Assembly (NCBI RefSeq): GCF_000568815.1
Contig: NZ_CP007201.1
Coordinates: 372,001-436,000 of the forward strand
Source: Sulfurospirillum multivorans DSM 12446
Lineage (GTDB): Bacteria; Campylobacterota; Campylobacteria; Campylobacterales; Sulfurospirillaceae
Reading direction: 5' to 3'
DNA length: 64,000 bases
Program-made: the position numbers and the translations under genes
The notes under the pieces: generated by a model
What the model was told of the DNA's origin: nothing
Database searches by the model: none
Seen by the model: the letters and a program-made list of their open reading frames with translations, nothing else
Shown here: positions 53,676 to 62,796 of the stretch, one piece after another
Numbering within the stretch: the stretch's first letter is position 1
Layout: each line of letters opens with the position of its first letter

Positions 53676-54061
53676 AAAGCGACCAATTCATTGGCGACTT
53701 CGATGAGATTTCCATCGGGGTCGCGAAAATAAACCGATAAAAGATCACTCCTTGCGCCAGTGCGCTTTACGGGGCCTTCAATGCAGACAACGCCACACTG
53801 GTGCAGATGCTCTAAGAACTGAGAAATAGGCATTTGCGTGATCAAACATAGATCGGCTGAGCCTGCCATTGGGTGTGTCGCTTTGGGTTTGAACTCATGT
53901 CCGACTTCATGCAAATTGATTTTGCTATGCCCAAATTTGAGTGCTTTTCGACCTTTGAAGGTGATCTCATCCATCTGCAAAACCGCGGTATAAAAAGCAC
54001 AACTTTGTTCAATACTTGCAACCGTCAAAACAAGATGATCAAGATGTGAAATAAGCGACAT
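53672..54061 (-). CDS. VOC-family (glyoxalase-like) protein
   Basis: 129 residues with the vicinal-oxygen-chelate fold: HLDHLVLTVASIEQSCAFYTAVLQM at the start and SVYFRDPDGNLIEVAN at the end, including His and Glu metal ligands. Similar proteins include virulence-protein-like dioxygenase/glyoxalase homologues. The substrate is not predictable. The stop overlaps the end of the convergent DDAH-like gene by 4 nt. Confidence 0.85.
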   Translation of the reverse strand: MSLISHLDHLVLTVASIEQSCAFYTAVLQMDEITFKGRKALKFGHSKINLHEVGHEFKPKATHPMAGSADLCLITQMPISQFLEHLHQCGVVCIEGPVKRTGARSDLLSVYFRDPDGNLIEVANELVAF

Positions 54062-54075
54062 AGCTTTCCTTTGAG

Positions 54076-54101
54076 AAAGAGGAGGGGGTTAACTCCTCTT
54101 T
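54076..54101. terminator. Hairpin between PfpI and VOC genes
   Basis: AAAGAGGAG (54076-54084) and CTCCTCTTT (54093-54101) form a 9-bp stem with an 8-nt loop, followed on the plus strand by a TTACATGTAA palindrome. It may end transcription of the pfpI-like gene before the VOC gene. Confidence 0.45.
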
Positions 54102-54114
54102 TACATGTAACGTT

Positions 54115-54693
54115 TTAGAGCGTGATTTTTGTTCCCAAAACGACGAGAAATTTAGCGATCCACTGAGGATGTGCTGGCCATGCAGGAGCGGTGACAAGGT
54201 TGCCATCCACGGTTGCTTCAGTCACTTCGATAGACGCATAGGTTCCGCCCGCTTTCGTGACTTCAGGTGCGCATGCAGGGTAGGCTGAACAACTTTTTCC
54301 TCCGAGTACATCAGCAGCTGCAAGCAGTTGAGCCCCGTGGCAAATCGCTGCGATGGGTTTGTTGGTTTTGGCAAAATGGCGTACCATCTCTAGCACTTTT
54401 TCATTGAGCCTCAAATATTCAGGAGCGCGACCTCCCGGTACTACAAGCGCATCAAACTCTTCGGCTTTGATGGCGTCAAATGTGCCATTAAGTGTAAAAT
54501 TGTGACCTGGTTTTTCACTGTAAGTCTGGTCTCCCTCAAAATCATGAATCGCTGTGCGGATAAACTCACCCGCTTTTTTGTTTGGGCAAACAGCGATCAC
54601 CGTGTGACCCACTGCCCCTAACGCTTGAAAAGGCACCATAACTTCGTAATCTTCAACGTAGTCTCCGACGATAAACAGAATTTTTTTTGCCAT
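54115..54693 (-). CDS. DJ-1/PfpI family protein
   Basis: About 192 residues. The class-I glutamine-amidotransferase-like fold with the Cys nucleophile elbow [16 protein letters not shown] and the acidic partner in [12 protein letters not shown]. Relatives are proteases, glyoxalases or chaperones. MMAKK offers two starts; I take the second ATG, after AAAGGAGTC. It lies upstream of the VOC gene in the same direction with a hairpin between. Confidence 0.85.
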   Translation of the reverse strand: MAKKILFIVGDYVEDYEVMVPFQALGAVGHTVIAVCPNKKAGEFIRTAIHDFEGDQTYSEKPGHNFTLNGTFDAIKAEEFDALVVPGGRAPEYLRLNEKVLEMVRHFAKTNKPIAAICHGAQLLAAADVLGGKSCSAYPACAPEVTKAGGTYASIEVTEATVDGNLVTAPAWPAHPQWIAKFLVVLGTKITL

Positions 54694-54754
54694 CATGACT
54701 CCTTTTAAAATGGTGTTATGTTTGATTATAGCCCGTAAAGATTATAAAATCAAA

Positions 54755-56644
54755 TTATTTGTAAGCCTTCTCATAAACCAAAGGATAGTTTAAAAGTGGC
54801 AGATATTCGCCATCATACGACACATCGTTTTCATCGATCAATGTTTCTACGATGCCCGCACCTTCCGTCAATGTTGCCTCTTTTTCGATGGGACGATCGG
54901 TGATGATCTCACCTATGTGATACGCTGTTCCATCAAGGTGTGTGTACGTCTCTTTGCCAACTCTAAAGTAACGATACGTAAAAGGTGTTTGAGCAAACAC
55001 ATCTTTTCCCAACGTGAAGCGTTGTGTCGCGACGACTTTTCGATACCCAATAGCCGCATTTAAAGCCTCTTTTTCAGTGGGATAAAGCAGTCTTGGGTGA
55101 ATAAAACCCTCGTTTGTCAGATACGCTTTTGCTTCCACAAATTCAGTCATCAGCTTTACATGTAAACGTTGTTGCTCTACTAACGTGCTAGGATTTGACA
55201 CATCCAAAGGACGCCAGTTATCGCTGTAACCGCGCTCTTTGGTAATGCTTTCCTTCAAAAAAGCTTCCATACTCTCAGGCATAACGCCGTACAGATTGGC
55301 TCCGACAACATGCTTTAAAAAATATCCAAATTCGCCTTGATGTGTTTTGCGGTTGAGCGGATCACCTCTACCTGAAGTCGCTTTGCCTTCTTTTAAAGTG
55401 TAAGCGAGATAATCCATCTCACCCCAGCCCAGCTTTTCGGGAAATTTACGAGGAAATGCCCACGTCGAATCAATCGTGTTGCTGCTCCCTGAGGTAAACG
55501 AGGAGGGCTCAAAACCGTAGTTATCGCTATGGCATCCCACACATTGCATTAACTCTTCGCCTTTTTGAGCCCTTAAATGACCCTTGGCATCTTCGATGAA
55601 ACCAGCGAGTATCCAGCCTGCACCGTTGTTGATCCACCCTTGTTTTTCGTTGAGATAGAGGGGTGCATTTTCCTCTTTTTCCGCCGCTTCCCCTGGGTAA
55701 TACATACGCGTTTTAACCATATAACGTATCTCTTTCACCCGTGTGGCACGTGTGCCATTTTTGCGAAGATCGACATAATGCAAAGGATGAGCAAACTCGG
55801 TGTAAAGTGGGTAAAGTCCACGGTGAACCTCTACCTCATTCGCCTTTCCGTAGTAGGTTTTAGGATCATTCGGCTCAAGTCTGTCGGTAATGGCGCGTTC
55901 TAAAAGATCAAGGTTTTGAGCATAAATGAGCTCACTCCACGCCCCTTTTTCATCTTGCATAAAGGCTTTAGGCAGGCGAATGTAAATGCCAGAGACACTG
56001 CCGCTCATCGGTGTGAAAATACCATAAGGCATAAAGTTAATCGCACGCCAGCCTGTCATATCTGCAAACAAAGCGCGTGTTTTAGCTTTGGTTCGCACAA
56101 AACCATCCTCTTTGGCTGGAAGATCGGAGGGGCTTAGGTCAGGAAATAGCCGCCAAGATGACGCATCGTCTCCATTTTCCCACCCCACTTTTCCACCACG
56201 CTTGGCATAGGCTTCGCTCCAATTGTCTTCTTCTAAATAGCCAAGCATTTTAGTTTCATCAAAACGGTTAGGGCTTTGTTGATAGGCTGTTTCTAACTTT
56301 TCAGGAAAGAGAGTGTTTTCCCAAGGATTGATGCTGGGTGATTTGGTTTGCTGGGTTGCAGGGGCAAAACTGTAGGTGGTTTGCAGATTACCCGTAATGC
56401 TTGAAAGTCCTGCTTGGGGGTTGTTGTTGCCAAGACGTGCGCGAGCAGGGGCATTGGTGTGGCAGAACATACAGGCGTTTTGAGTTCCACCACTCGTTTC
56501 GATGTAGCACTGCGCAGGGATGTTCGCATACGGGTTTGCAAAGATTGTTCGACTGACAAATTCACCTTTCAATGAGCCGCCAAAGCTCACGACGGAGCTA
56601 AGGCAGAGTGTGAAAAGGAGGCGATTAAAGCCCTGGGATGCCAT
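54755..56644 (-). CDS. Periplasmic diheme cytochrome c-like protein
   Basis: 629 residues with a signal peptide (RLLFTLCLSSVVSFGGSLKG) and two CxxCH heme motifs: NACMFCHTNAP near residue 60 and QCVGCHSDNYG near residue 372. No full family match is recognised; the rest is a large soluble periplasmic domain. It overlaps the PhoX gene by 20 nt and follows it in the same operon, so the two may work together, perhaps in an oxidoreductase-phosphatase pathway. One palindrome is read as Leu-His-Val. Confidence 0.7.
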   Translation of the reverse strand: MASQGFNRLLFTLCLSSVVSFGGSLKGEFVSRTIFANPYANIPAQCYIETSGGTQNACMFCHTNAPARARLGNNNPQAGLSSITGNLQTTYSFAPATQQTKSPSINPWENTLFPEKLETAYQQSPNRFDETKMLGYLEEDNWSEAYAKRGGKVGWENGDDASSWRLFPDLSPSDLPAKEDGFVRTKAKTRALFADMTGWRAINFMPYGIFTPMSGSVSGIYIRLPKAFMQDEKGAWSELIYAQNLDLLERAITDRLEPNDPKTYYGKANEVEVHRGLYPLYTEFAHPLHYVDLRKNGTRATRVKEIRYMVKTRMYYPGEAAEKEENAPLYLNEKQGWINNGAGWILAGFIEDAKGHLRAQKGEELMQCVGCHSDNYGFEPSSFTSGSSNTIDSTWAFPRKFPEKLGWGEMDYLAYTLKEGKATSGRGDPLNRKTHQGEFGYFLKHVVGANLYGVMPESMEAFLKESITKERGYSDNWRPLDVSNPSTLVEQQRLHVKLMTEFVEAKAYLTNEGFIHPRLLYPTEKEALNAAIGYRKVVATQRFTLGKDVFAQTPFTYRYFRVGKETYTHLDGTAYHIGEIITDRPIEKEATLTEGAGIVETLIDENDVSYDGEYLPLLNYPLVYEKAYK

Positions 56645-58478
56645 AAATATACCCTACAGGCGCTTGGAATTTATCGATTTTTGGAGCAACTTTGCTTTGA
56701 AGGTCTTTATCCATCGTTTTGATAAAATCGCCTTGATGTTGCGCGTTGCTCATGATGTACGCAAAGCCGTTCATATTTTCAACCACTTGAAGTCCTGTGG
56801 ATTCTGCACCTGCGGGAGTGGAGAGAATGCGAGAGAGCTTTTTCGTATCAATGTTATACGCCCAAACGAAGTTATTGACATGCGTTCCACTGTCTTCACC
56901 GATGAAAAGTGTGCGAGCACGTGAGGAGTAAAAGAGGTTGTCGGTGTTGGCTATTTTATCGACGGCACAGGTATTTCCAAGTGCATCGGTAGCGATCTCT
57001 TCACCCAAAAGTGCGGAAGGCACAGACATACGCGTAGGCACAAAATCACTTTTTATCAACTCTCCATTGCTGTCTTTAATGCCAGAGGCAAGGGCGACTT
57101 CATAGGTTCCACCACAGCGGTTTTTAGCGACTTTGATGTCGTCTTTGGCAAACGTCGTATCTTTTGCCATTCCTTTTTCGATGTACGACATGGCGATGTA
57201 GAGTTTTTTATCTTCTTTATTAAACGCGACACCTTCCATTTTGTTAAACTCTGTCGTAGCTCCTAAATAAGCGGCATAACGACGTGTCTCTAAAAATGCG
57301 GCAGCGCGTTCCATGTTTGGTTTGAGTTTAAGGTACTCGATCTCAGAGTGTCCCGCTTTTACCGCTTTAAAACCTTCGTGTTTTTTCGGGTCAAATTCTG
57401 CTGGAGCGTACGCTTCAAAGATGTCATTAAAACTCAGTTTCTCTTTCCATTGAGAAACCTCTTCAGAGCTTGCGTGTCCTAGCTTGATCCAACTGAGTTT
57501 GGCTTGTCCACCATCTCGTGCGCCATCTTCATTCGTTTGAGACCAAATGGCGGCATACAGTGTACCGTTATCTAAATCTTTTGCTTTATCGCCTATGTAC
57601 ATGTAAAGCCCCACTTGTGCACCATCATCGCCAAAAAAAGCTGTTTTTTCATCGCTCATGATTTTTGCCATCTCCCATGTTCCACGCCCCATAGCGTAGT
57701 GTTTGGTAACCGTGGTTTTGCTCGTGTCATTGACTGCAACTTCGGTGATGTAACCATAATCATAAGCTTTAGCCTCTTTTTTACCTTCAAAATAGAGCTC
57801 ACTCATGGCTTTAAGCCCTTTTTGCGCGGCTTTGTAGTTTTTTCCACTTGCGGCGGTAAAGTAAAGATCGTAATCCTCTTCGCTACCTAAGTGGGTGTTC
57901 CAAGGTGTTTGCGACCCAGCACAGGGAATCCAGATGCCGCCCACTTTAGAAAAATCAATCGGATACTGATCGACCGCTTTGAGTTTGCCATTTTTGGCAT
58001 CTTGTTTGATGGACGTGAGTGTCATACTCATAGGAGCGCGGTTATGCCAGATGTCACTTTTCTCAGCCGAAGAGCCATCGCTTAAAATCCAGTCATATTC
58101 GTAGTGTGTGACAAGATAGAGTGAACCATTGACATTTAAGAGTGAATTGCTATCGGGTGTTTCAGCGATGAGCGGTTTTCCAAAAGGGTCCATCAAGGGT
58201 TTCATGGACATAGAGTAGAGTTGTCCTGCGGGATTTTTGTTGGTGCCGACTTTATCTTTTACCCCAAAAAGTGTTTCATACGAGAGGGCTCTTTGTATCT
58301 TTCCACCGTTTGCAGTGTGGATGATGACTTTGGCTTCTGAGTACGCTTTTGCCATTTTTTCAGGCGTGCTTGGCGCATCCATACCTATAAATTCAACCAT
58401 GCTTCCTGCGCATAAGCTTGATGCCACGAAAGAAAGAGATACACAGAGTGTTTTGAGAGATTTCACGAAAGCCTCCAA
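56625..58478 (-). CDS. phoX: PhoX-family (DUF839) phosphatase-like protein
   Basis: 617 residues. Signal peptide MEAFVKSLKTLCVSLSFVASSLCA of Sec type, unlike the Tat signal usual in PhoX. ETPDSNSLLNVNGSLYLVTHYEYDW and KLSWIKLGHAS fit the DUF839 beta-propeller that holds iron and calcium in PhoX alkaline phosphatase. The catalytic set cannot be checked fully by eye. Its 3' end overlaps the diheme protein gene by 20 nt, an unusual pairing. Confidence 0.8.
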   Translation of the reverse strand: MEAFVKSLKTLCVSLSFVASSLCAGSMVEFIGMDAPSTPEKMAKAYSEAKVIIHTANGGKIQRALSYETLFGVKDKVGTNKNPAGQLYSMSMKPLMDPFGKPLIAETPDSNSLLNVNGSLYLVTHYEYDWILSDGSSAEKSDIWHNRAPMSMTLTSIKQDAKNGKLKAVDQYPIDFSKVGGIWIPCAGSQTPWNTHLGSEEDYDLYFTAASGKNYKAAQKGLKAMSELYFEGKKEAKAYDYGYITEVAVNDTSKTTVTKHYAMGRGTWEMAKIMSDEKTAFFGDDGAQVGLYMYIGDKAKDLDNGTLYAAIWSQTNEDGARDGGQAKLSWIKLGHASSEEVSQWKEKLSFNDIFEAYAPAEFDPKKHEGFKAVKAGHSEIEYLKLKPNMERAAAFLETRRYAAYLGATTEFNKMEGVAFNKEDKKLYIAMSYIEKGMAKDTTFAKDDIKVAKNRCGGTYEVALASGIKDSNGELIKSDFVPTRMSVPSALLGEEIATDALGNTCAVDKIANTDNLFYSSRARTLFIGEDSGTHVNNFVWAYNIDTKKLSRILSTPAGAESTGLQVVENMNGFAYIMSNAQHQGDFIKTMDKDLQSKVAPKIDKFQAPVGYIYGIPGL

Positions 58479-58589
58479 ATAAGATTTTGATACGATAATC
58501 GTAAGCTAGAACAGTTACAAGGATATTACAATCTTAAAAATAAGCGTTAATGGCAACAACTATGCCACACTTGAAGCAAGCTGATTTAG

Positions 58590-58731
58590 AATAGAGTTCT
58601 TGCAAAACTCAATTTGCAAGAAGGAAAAGCACCCAAGGTGCGCGGGCATTCCGCCGAGGAAAACCCAGTGTTAGCGTAGCTTTTAGAGCTTTGCTTTAAA
58701 AGCGTGTTGAGAGTTCTGTAAGAACTCTAAT
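58590..58731 (+). repeat. 142-bp structured repeat, copy A
   Basis: Begins AATAGAGTTCTTGCAAAACT and ends with AGAACTCTAAT, giving terminal inverted repeats (AGAGTTCT/AGAACTCT). Internal hairpins include GCACCCAAGGTGC and a TAGCTTTTAGAGC/TTTAAAAGCG stem. An inverted copy of about 143 bp lies at 60330-60472, roughly 80% or more alike by eye. It looks like a MITE or an ancient non-autonomous element. The rest of 58479-58755 holds no gene. Confidence 0.75.
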
Positions 58732-58755
58732 AAATGAAATTCACAAGGAGAAAAA

Positions 58756-59496
58756 ATGAGAAAATTTCTAGCACTGTTGATGCTCTTTATTTGTGCGACA
58801 CTTTCGTTTGCGAAAGAGGGTTTTGTTACGTATGTGGTTGATGGAAAAACGTACGAGGGTTACTATAGCACCCCCTCAGATGAGGCACCCCTTGTTTTTA
58901 TTATTCACGACTGGGATGGGCTCAATGAGTACGAGATGACACGCGCAAAGATGCTCAATGATCTGGGCTATGGTGCCTTTGCGATAGACCTTTTTGGCAA
59001 AGGCGTCAAACCTGTTACGATGGATGAAAAAAAAGCACTGACCAACGCGCTTTACAATGATAGGGCTAAGATGCGAAAGCTTCTGGATGCGAGTTACCAA
59101 GCGGCTAAAAAAGAGGGTGCAAACGTGGCAAATTCTATAGGAATTGGTTACTGTTTTGGCGGCGCAGCACTTTTGGAGATGGCGCGCATGGGAACCCCAC
59201 TCAAAGGGTTTGTCAGTTTTCACGGAGGTTTAGCAACGCCTGCTGGAGAAGACTACACGCAAACAAAAGGCTTTGTGCTTATATTACACGGATCAGCCGA
59301 TGAGAGCGTGAGTTTAGACGAATTTGCAGGACTCGCCAAAGAGCTTGAAAAAACAGGCATCAAGCATGAGATGATCACCTACAGTGGCGCTCCTCACGCA
59401 TTTACTGTTTTTGGAACCGAGCGATACCGAGAAGCTGCTGATAAAAAATCGTGGAGAAGATTGGTCGAATTTGTCGATGAAACACTCTCAAAATAG
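58756..59496 (+). CDS. Dienelactone hydrolase family protein, exported
   Basis: 246 residues with a signal peptide (MRKFLALLMLFICATLSFA). Alpha/beta hydrolase with Cys nucleophile in GIGYCFGGAAL (about residue 132), Asp after HGSAD and His in SGAPHAFTVF. ATG follows a clear AAGGAGAAAAA. The substrate is unknown; the family ranges from dienelactone to cyclic ester hydrolysis. It is bracketed by the two inverted 142-bp repeats. Confidence 0.88.
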   Translation: MRKFLALLMLFICATLSFAKEGFVTYVVDGKTYEGYYSTPSDEAPLVFIIHDWDGLNEYEMTRAKMLNDLGYGAFAIDLFGKGVKPVTMDEKKALTNALYNDRAKMRKLLDASYQAAKKEGANVANSIGIGYCFGGAALLEMARMGTPLKGFVSFHGGLATPAGEDYTQTKGFVLILHGSADESVSLDEFAGLAKELEKTGIKHEMITYSGAPHAFTVFGTERYREAADKKSWRRLVEFVDETLSK

Positions 59497-59540
59497 GGTA
59501 TGTTTTTTGCTTGTACCTTTACATGTAAAAGGAGTTCGCC

Positions 59541-59903
59541 ATGGATAACAGACTATTTGAAATCGACCCGTACGCAGGGGTGAGTTACGGACTTTACAAT
59601 TCGCTCAAAGGTGAAGAGGGGAGTTTTGAGGACTTTTTGCTTCACTATGACTCCACAGGTGCGAGTGAAGGCGATAGCTCATGGCTGACCGATTTGATCA
59701 ACCAAGATACACTGAGCGCCCTCTCCTCTACCACGGTGCTTGAAGCGATGAATACGCTGGGTGTAAGTGCGCTTGATTTTGGCAATTCTACGACCTATTT
59801 TGACTCTCAAGTCTACGCGGCTAAAATGCAGTTGATGCAAGCTTTTAGCCAGCGTGATGATTATGAAGAGATGAAACCTTTATTGGACCAGTTGATGAGT
59901 TAA
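59541..59903 (+). CDS. Small acidic hypothetical protein
   Basis: 120 residues, no family recognised. Acidic, Ser/Thr-rich, and without signal or membrane helices; the pattern EEGSFEDFLLHYDSTGASEGDSSWLTDLINQDTL recalls flagellar or secreted adaptor-type proteins, but nothing firm. ATG 59541 follows AAGGAG, directly after a TTACATGTAA palindrome (59519). The stop overlaps the convergent gene by 4 nt. Confidence 0.65.
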   Translation: MDNRLFEIDPYAGVSYGLYNSLKGEEGSFEDFLLHYDSTGASEGDSSWLTDLINQDTLSALSSTTVLEAMNTLGVSALDFGNSTTYFDSQVYAAKMQLMQAFSQRDDYEEMKPLLDQLMS

Positions 59904-60253
59904 CGGCAAACGTAGGTGATGATGTCCGATTGAATCGAGCCAATCACAGGTTTTACCCATGGTTTTGGCGTATCCGTTGAGATCGCTTTAGCCGATTTGA
60001 TACTATTGCCCAATTCGCGAATCACACGTGAAGGACAGTTGATTTCAACTTTGATGTAAAGCATGGTGTCGTAGCTTAAACGCTTTAGTGTAACATTGTA
60101 AAGTGTCGTTTTTTTGCTCTCTTCAACAATGTAGTATTTGTAGATGTCTTTTTGCACCGTACGGGGCACTTCTACTTCACCTCTACTCGCACCAAAACAG
60201 TTCACTGCTAGTGTAAGTGCTACTATCATTCCAAAAAATTTTTGAATTTTCAT
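59900..60253 (-). CDS. Small periplasmic hypothetical protein
   Basis: 117 residues with a signal peptide (MKIQKFFGMIVALTLAVNCFGASRG). The mature part has two cysteines (INCPSRV; ITYVCR), perhaps a disulfide, and a beta-rich pattern (YNVTLKRLSYDTMLYIKVEI). The ribosome site AGGAGATCC precedes ATG. No family recognised. Convergent with the gene before it. Confidence 0.65.
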   Translation of the reverse strand: MKIQKFFGMIVALTLAVNCFGASRGEVEVPRTVQKDIYKYYIVEESKKTTLYNVTLKRLSYDTMLYIKVEINCPSRVIRELGNSIKSAKAISTDTPKPWVKPVIGSIQSDIITYVCR

Positions 60254-60329
60254 GTGGATCTCCTAATGTCAATCTATGAGTTATTCTATCAAAAGCAGTC
60301 TCAATCTGGCTTAAGCGAAATTATCTATT

Positions 60330-60472
60330 ATTAGAGTTCTACAAGAACTCTGCAACACGCTTTTACAGCAAAGCTGTAAAAGCTACGTTAACACTGGGTT
60401 TTCTTCGGCAGAAAGCCCACGCACCTTTGGTGCTTTCCCTTCTTGCAAAACTTAATCTGCAAAAACTCTATT
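60330..60472 (-). repeat. 142-bp structured repeat, copy B (inverted)
   Basis: The reverse complement of this stretch starts AATAGAGTTTTTGCAGAT and follows copy A (58590-58731) throughout, sharing AAAACCCAGTGTTA, CGTAGCTTTTA and AAAAGCGTGTTG blocks. The two copies flank three genes in inverted orientation, so the segment between them could invert by recombination. Confidence 0.75.
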
Positions 60473-60558
60473 AAAGCGTCACTATTTCATTATTTATGAT
60501 CTTTTTAGATACAATTGAACTGTTTACAGTGGTATACGTTTGCAAGAGGGGGCTTTGC

Positions 60559-61863
60559 ATGGGAAATAGTGTCGATAAAGAGCAAGAGCAAAAAGAGAAG
60601 ATTAAGCATCTCTCCAAAGAGCTTCGCGCCGTGCAGAAAAATCTTGTGGAGCAGTTTTACACCGACCCACTCACGCGCCTTCCCAACCTCTATAAATTGC
60701 GCCATGATCTCGAAGAGGTTAGTGATTTTACACTGATTATTGCCAACATTGACAACTTCAAACTGCTCAATGATTTTTACGGGTTTGTTGTGGGCGATTT
60801 CATCTTAGAATCTTTTGCAAAAAGCCTTAAAACCGAACTTCAAGATGTGAGCGTTTACCGTATGGCGGGCGATGAATTTGCCATTTTACTGCATGAACGC
60901 ATGAGTTTTTACCTCTTGAAAAATTACCTCACCTATCTCTCCCGTCAACTCACCCATCTGAAGTACGCTTACGCGCAAACGGAGATTTACGTTGACTGCA
61001 CGCTTTCATCCAGTGCTAGTTTTTCACACAGTGACATCTTTTCCAAAGTGAGTATGGCACTCAAATATGCCAAAAGAGAACAACTCAAGTTTTGGATCTT
61101 TGAAGATACAATGAACTTCTCGCAAGAGTACGAAAGCAACCTCAAATACGCCACTAAAGTGCGTAAAGCCATTATGGATTTCTCAGGTATCGTGCCTTAT
61201 TTCCAACCCATCATCGACAACAAAACCGACGAAATCATCAAGTTTGAAGCACTCTCCCGTTTGGTCGACGAAGAGGGCGTCATCCACTCACCGCACAATT
61301 TTATTCCCATCGCGAAGATGATTAAAGTCTACGATAAAATCACGATGGCGATCATCGACAAAAGTTTTAAAGTGTTTGAAACGCATCCATTTGATTTTAG
61401 CATCAACCTCTCGTTTGAGGACATCATTAACGAAGAGATTTACGATTTTATCATCCGAAAACTGCGTGATTCCAACATGGGGCATCGCGTCACGTTTGAA
61501 CTGTTAGAGTCTGAACGGGTCAATGACTTCAACAAAGTGATGCACTTTTTCAATGAGATCAAGCGCTACGGTGCCAAAGTCGCGATCGATGATTTTGGAA
61601 GTGGATTTTCCAACTTCTCTTACATCATCAAGCTGAATCCCGATTTTATCAAGATCGATGGCAGCCTCATCAAAGACATCGACAAAGATAAAAATGCCCA
61701 AATCGTTGTGGAAACCATTGTCGACTTCTCCAAAAAAATGGGCATCAAAACCGTCGCAGAATTCGTCCACTCCAGTACAGTTCTCTCCACGGTCAAACAG
61801 CTTGGCATCGACTACTCGCAGGGCTATTTCATCGACATGCCATCCCCTCAGATCGATCTGTAA
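60559..61863 (+). CDS. GGDEF-EAL cyclic-di-GMP protein
   Basis: About 434 residues, no membrane helix. A short coiled coil (KEQEQKEKIKHLSKELRAVQKNLVEQF), a GGDEF domain with AGDEF in place of GGDEF, and an EAL domain with KFEALSRL, ELLESERV and IDDFGSGFSNFSYI, the metal ligands of an active phosphodiesterase. A net phosphodiesterase is likely. I chose ATG 60559 because GAGGGGG lies 6 nt upstream and a TACAAT -10 lies inside the longer frame starting at 60496. Confidence 0.85.
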   Translation: MGNSVDKEQEQKEKIKHLSKELRAVQKNLVEQFYTDPLTRLPNLYKLRHDLEEVSDFTLIIANIDNFKLLNDFYGFVVGDFILESFAKSLKTELQDVSVYRMAGDEFAILLHERMSFYLLKNYLTYLSRQLTHLKYAYAQTEIYVDCTLSSSASFSHSDIFSKVSMALKYAKREQLKFWIFEDTMNFSQEYESNLKYATKVRKAIMDFSGIVPYFQPIIDNKTDEIIKFEALSRLVDEEGVIHSPHNFIPIAKMIKVYDKITMAIIDKSFKVFETHPFDFSINLSFEDIINEEIYDFIIRKLRDSNMGHRVTFELLESERVNDFNKVMHFFNEIKRYGAKVAIDDFGSGFSNFSYIIKLNPDFIKIDGSLIKDIDKDKNAQIVVETIVDFSKKMGIKTVAEFVHSSTVLSTVKQLGIDYSQGYFIDMPSPQIDL

Positions 61864-61881
61864 CATCGTTACATGTAAAGA

Positions 61882-62232
61882 CTAAGCCACTTCCGTATCC
61901 CACAAAATACTCACGCCGTATTCGGGATCGGGAATGACGTACTTAAAGTATTCGCTCGTTCCCTTCCGCCCATGCAACCGCACCGCAATCTGCCCCTCTT
62001 TTAAAAGTTGCTTCATCTCGTATTCGCTTAGACTGCGTTTATTCCAGCGTAAAAACGTGTTAGAGTAAACCCGAAACCGACACGAAGAAGTGGCACTAAA
62101 AACATAATCATCGTTAATGTCACGCTCTTTTATTGCATGCTCACAGCTGTAAAGATTGACCTTTTGACCTTGAATGGTAAGCTTTTGGGAGATCACATTA
62201 CCACCGCAATACGGGCATTTGCCAAGAATCAT
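61882..62232 (-). CDS. Zinc-ribbon protein, topoisomerase-tail-like
   Basis: 116 residues. The N-terminal CPYCGG and a later Cys (LYSCEH) suggest a zinc ribbon like those at topoisomerase I C-termini, followed by SATSSCRFRVYSNTFLRWNKRSLSEYEMKQLLKEGQIAVRL, which resembles toprim-associated tail repeats. Probably a nucleic-acid-binding protein. No partner identified. Confidence 0.6.
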   Translation of the reverse strand: MILGKCPYCGGNVISQKLTIQGQKVNLYSCEHAIKERDINDDYVFSATSSCRFRVYSNTFLRWNKRSLSEYEMKQLLKEGQIAVRLHGRKGTSEYFKYVIPDPEYGVSILWDTEVA

Positions 62233-62340
62233 TATGCACCTCAGTTTTGATTTATGGGGTTATGGTAGCAAAGTGGGAAGTAAGAGGTTGAAAATATTTC
62301 AATTTGAAAGAAAAGGAAGAGACAATCTCTTCCTTTGATG

Positions 62341-62745
62341 TTAAAAAATTGGAACGTTATATTTTTTCATACACGCTGTTAATTTTTCTAAGTATTCAGG
62401 ATTATTTTCACCAGTCGCTGGTGGAACACGTAAATTGCAACATAAAACGGATAGTGTCGCATTGTCTTTTGTTGTTGCGGTTAATGATTCAGGTACATAA
62501 GCTAGCAATCCTGAGCCATTGTAGAGTTTATCGATCTCATCATGGGTTAATGAATAAATAATGCCACTCGCTTTACTGTTTTCATCTCTTAACAACGTTG
62601 CCAACTTCCCGATTCTGAGTTTATAACCTTTTACTGTGGCAATTCTGGGATTTCGAGGTGTTACCTCTTTGCTAGTGAGGATTTCTGGATCCATATATAA
62701 CCCATAAAAAAAGACTTCGTGTAGTCTATGTTCTGAATTGTCCAT
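62341..62745 (-). CDS. Gamma-glutamylcyclotransferase-like (AIG2) protein
   Basis: 134 residues. HEVFFYGLYMDPEIL matches the AIG2/GGCT start (FxYGxLMxPExL), and ASGIIYSLTHDEIDKLYNGSGL the later conserved turn. The usual catalytic Glu lies near this turn but I cannot place it with certainty. Possible roles include glutathione-derived or furamycin-like turnover; the substrate is undefined. Confidence 0.75.
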   Translation of the reverse strand: MDNSEHRLHEVFFYGLYMDPEILTSKEVTPRNPRIATVKGYKLRIGKLATLLRDENSKASGIIYSLTHDEIDKLYNGSGLLAYVPESLTATTKDNATLSVLCCNLRVPPATGENNPEYLEKLTACMKKYNVPIF

Positions 62746-62796
62746 GTGTAAATTCCTTTATAAATAGTTTTTTTCAGATTACATTTTGTAGTTACT

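Noticed and set aside
60496-60558. Upstream start for the GGDEF-EAL gene at 60496
   Set aside because: The added segment contains a TACAAT -10 box and lacks a ribosome site, while GAGGGGG precedes the ATG at 60559.
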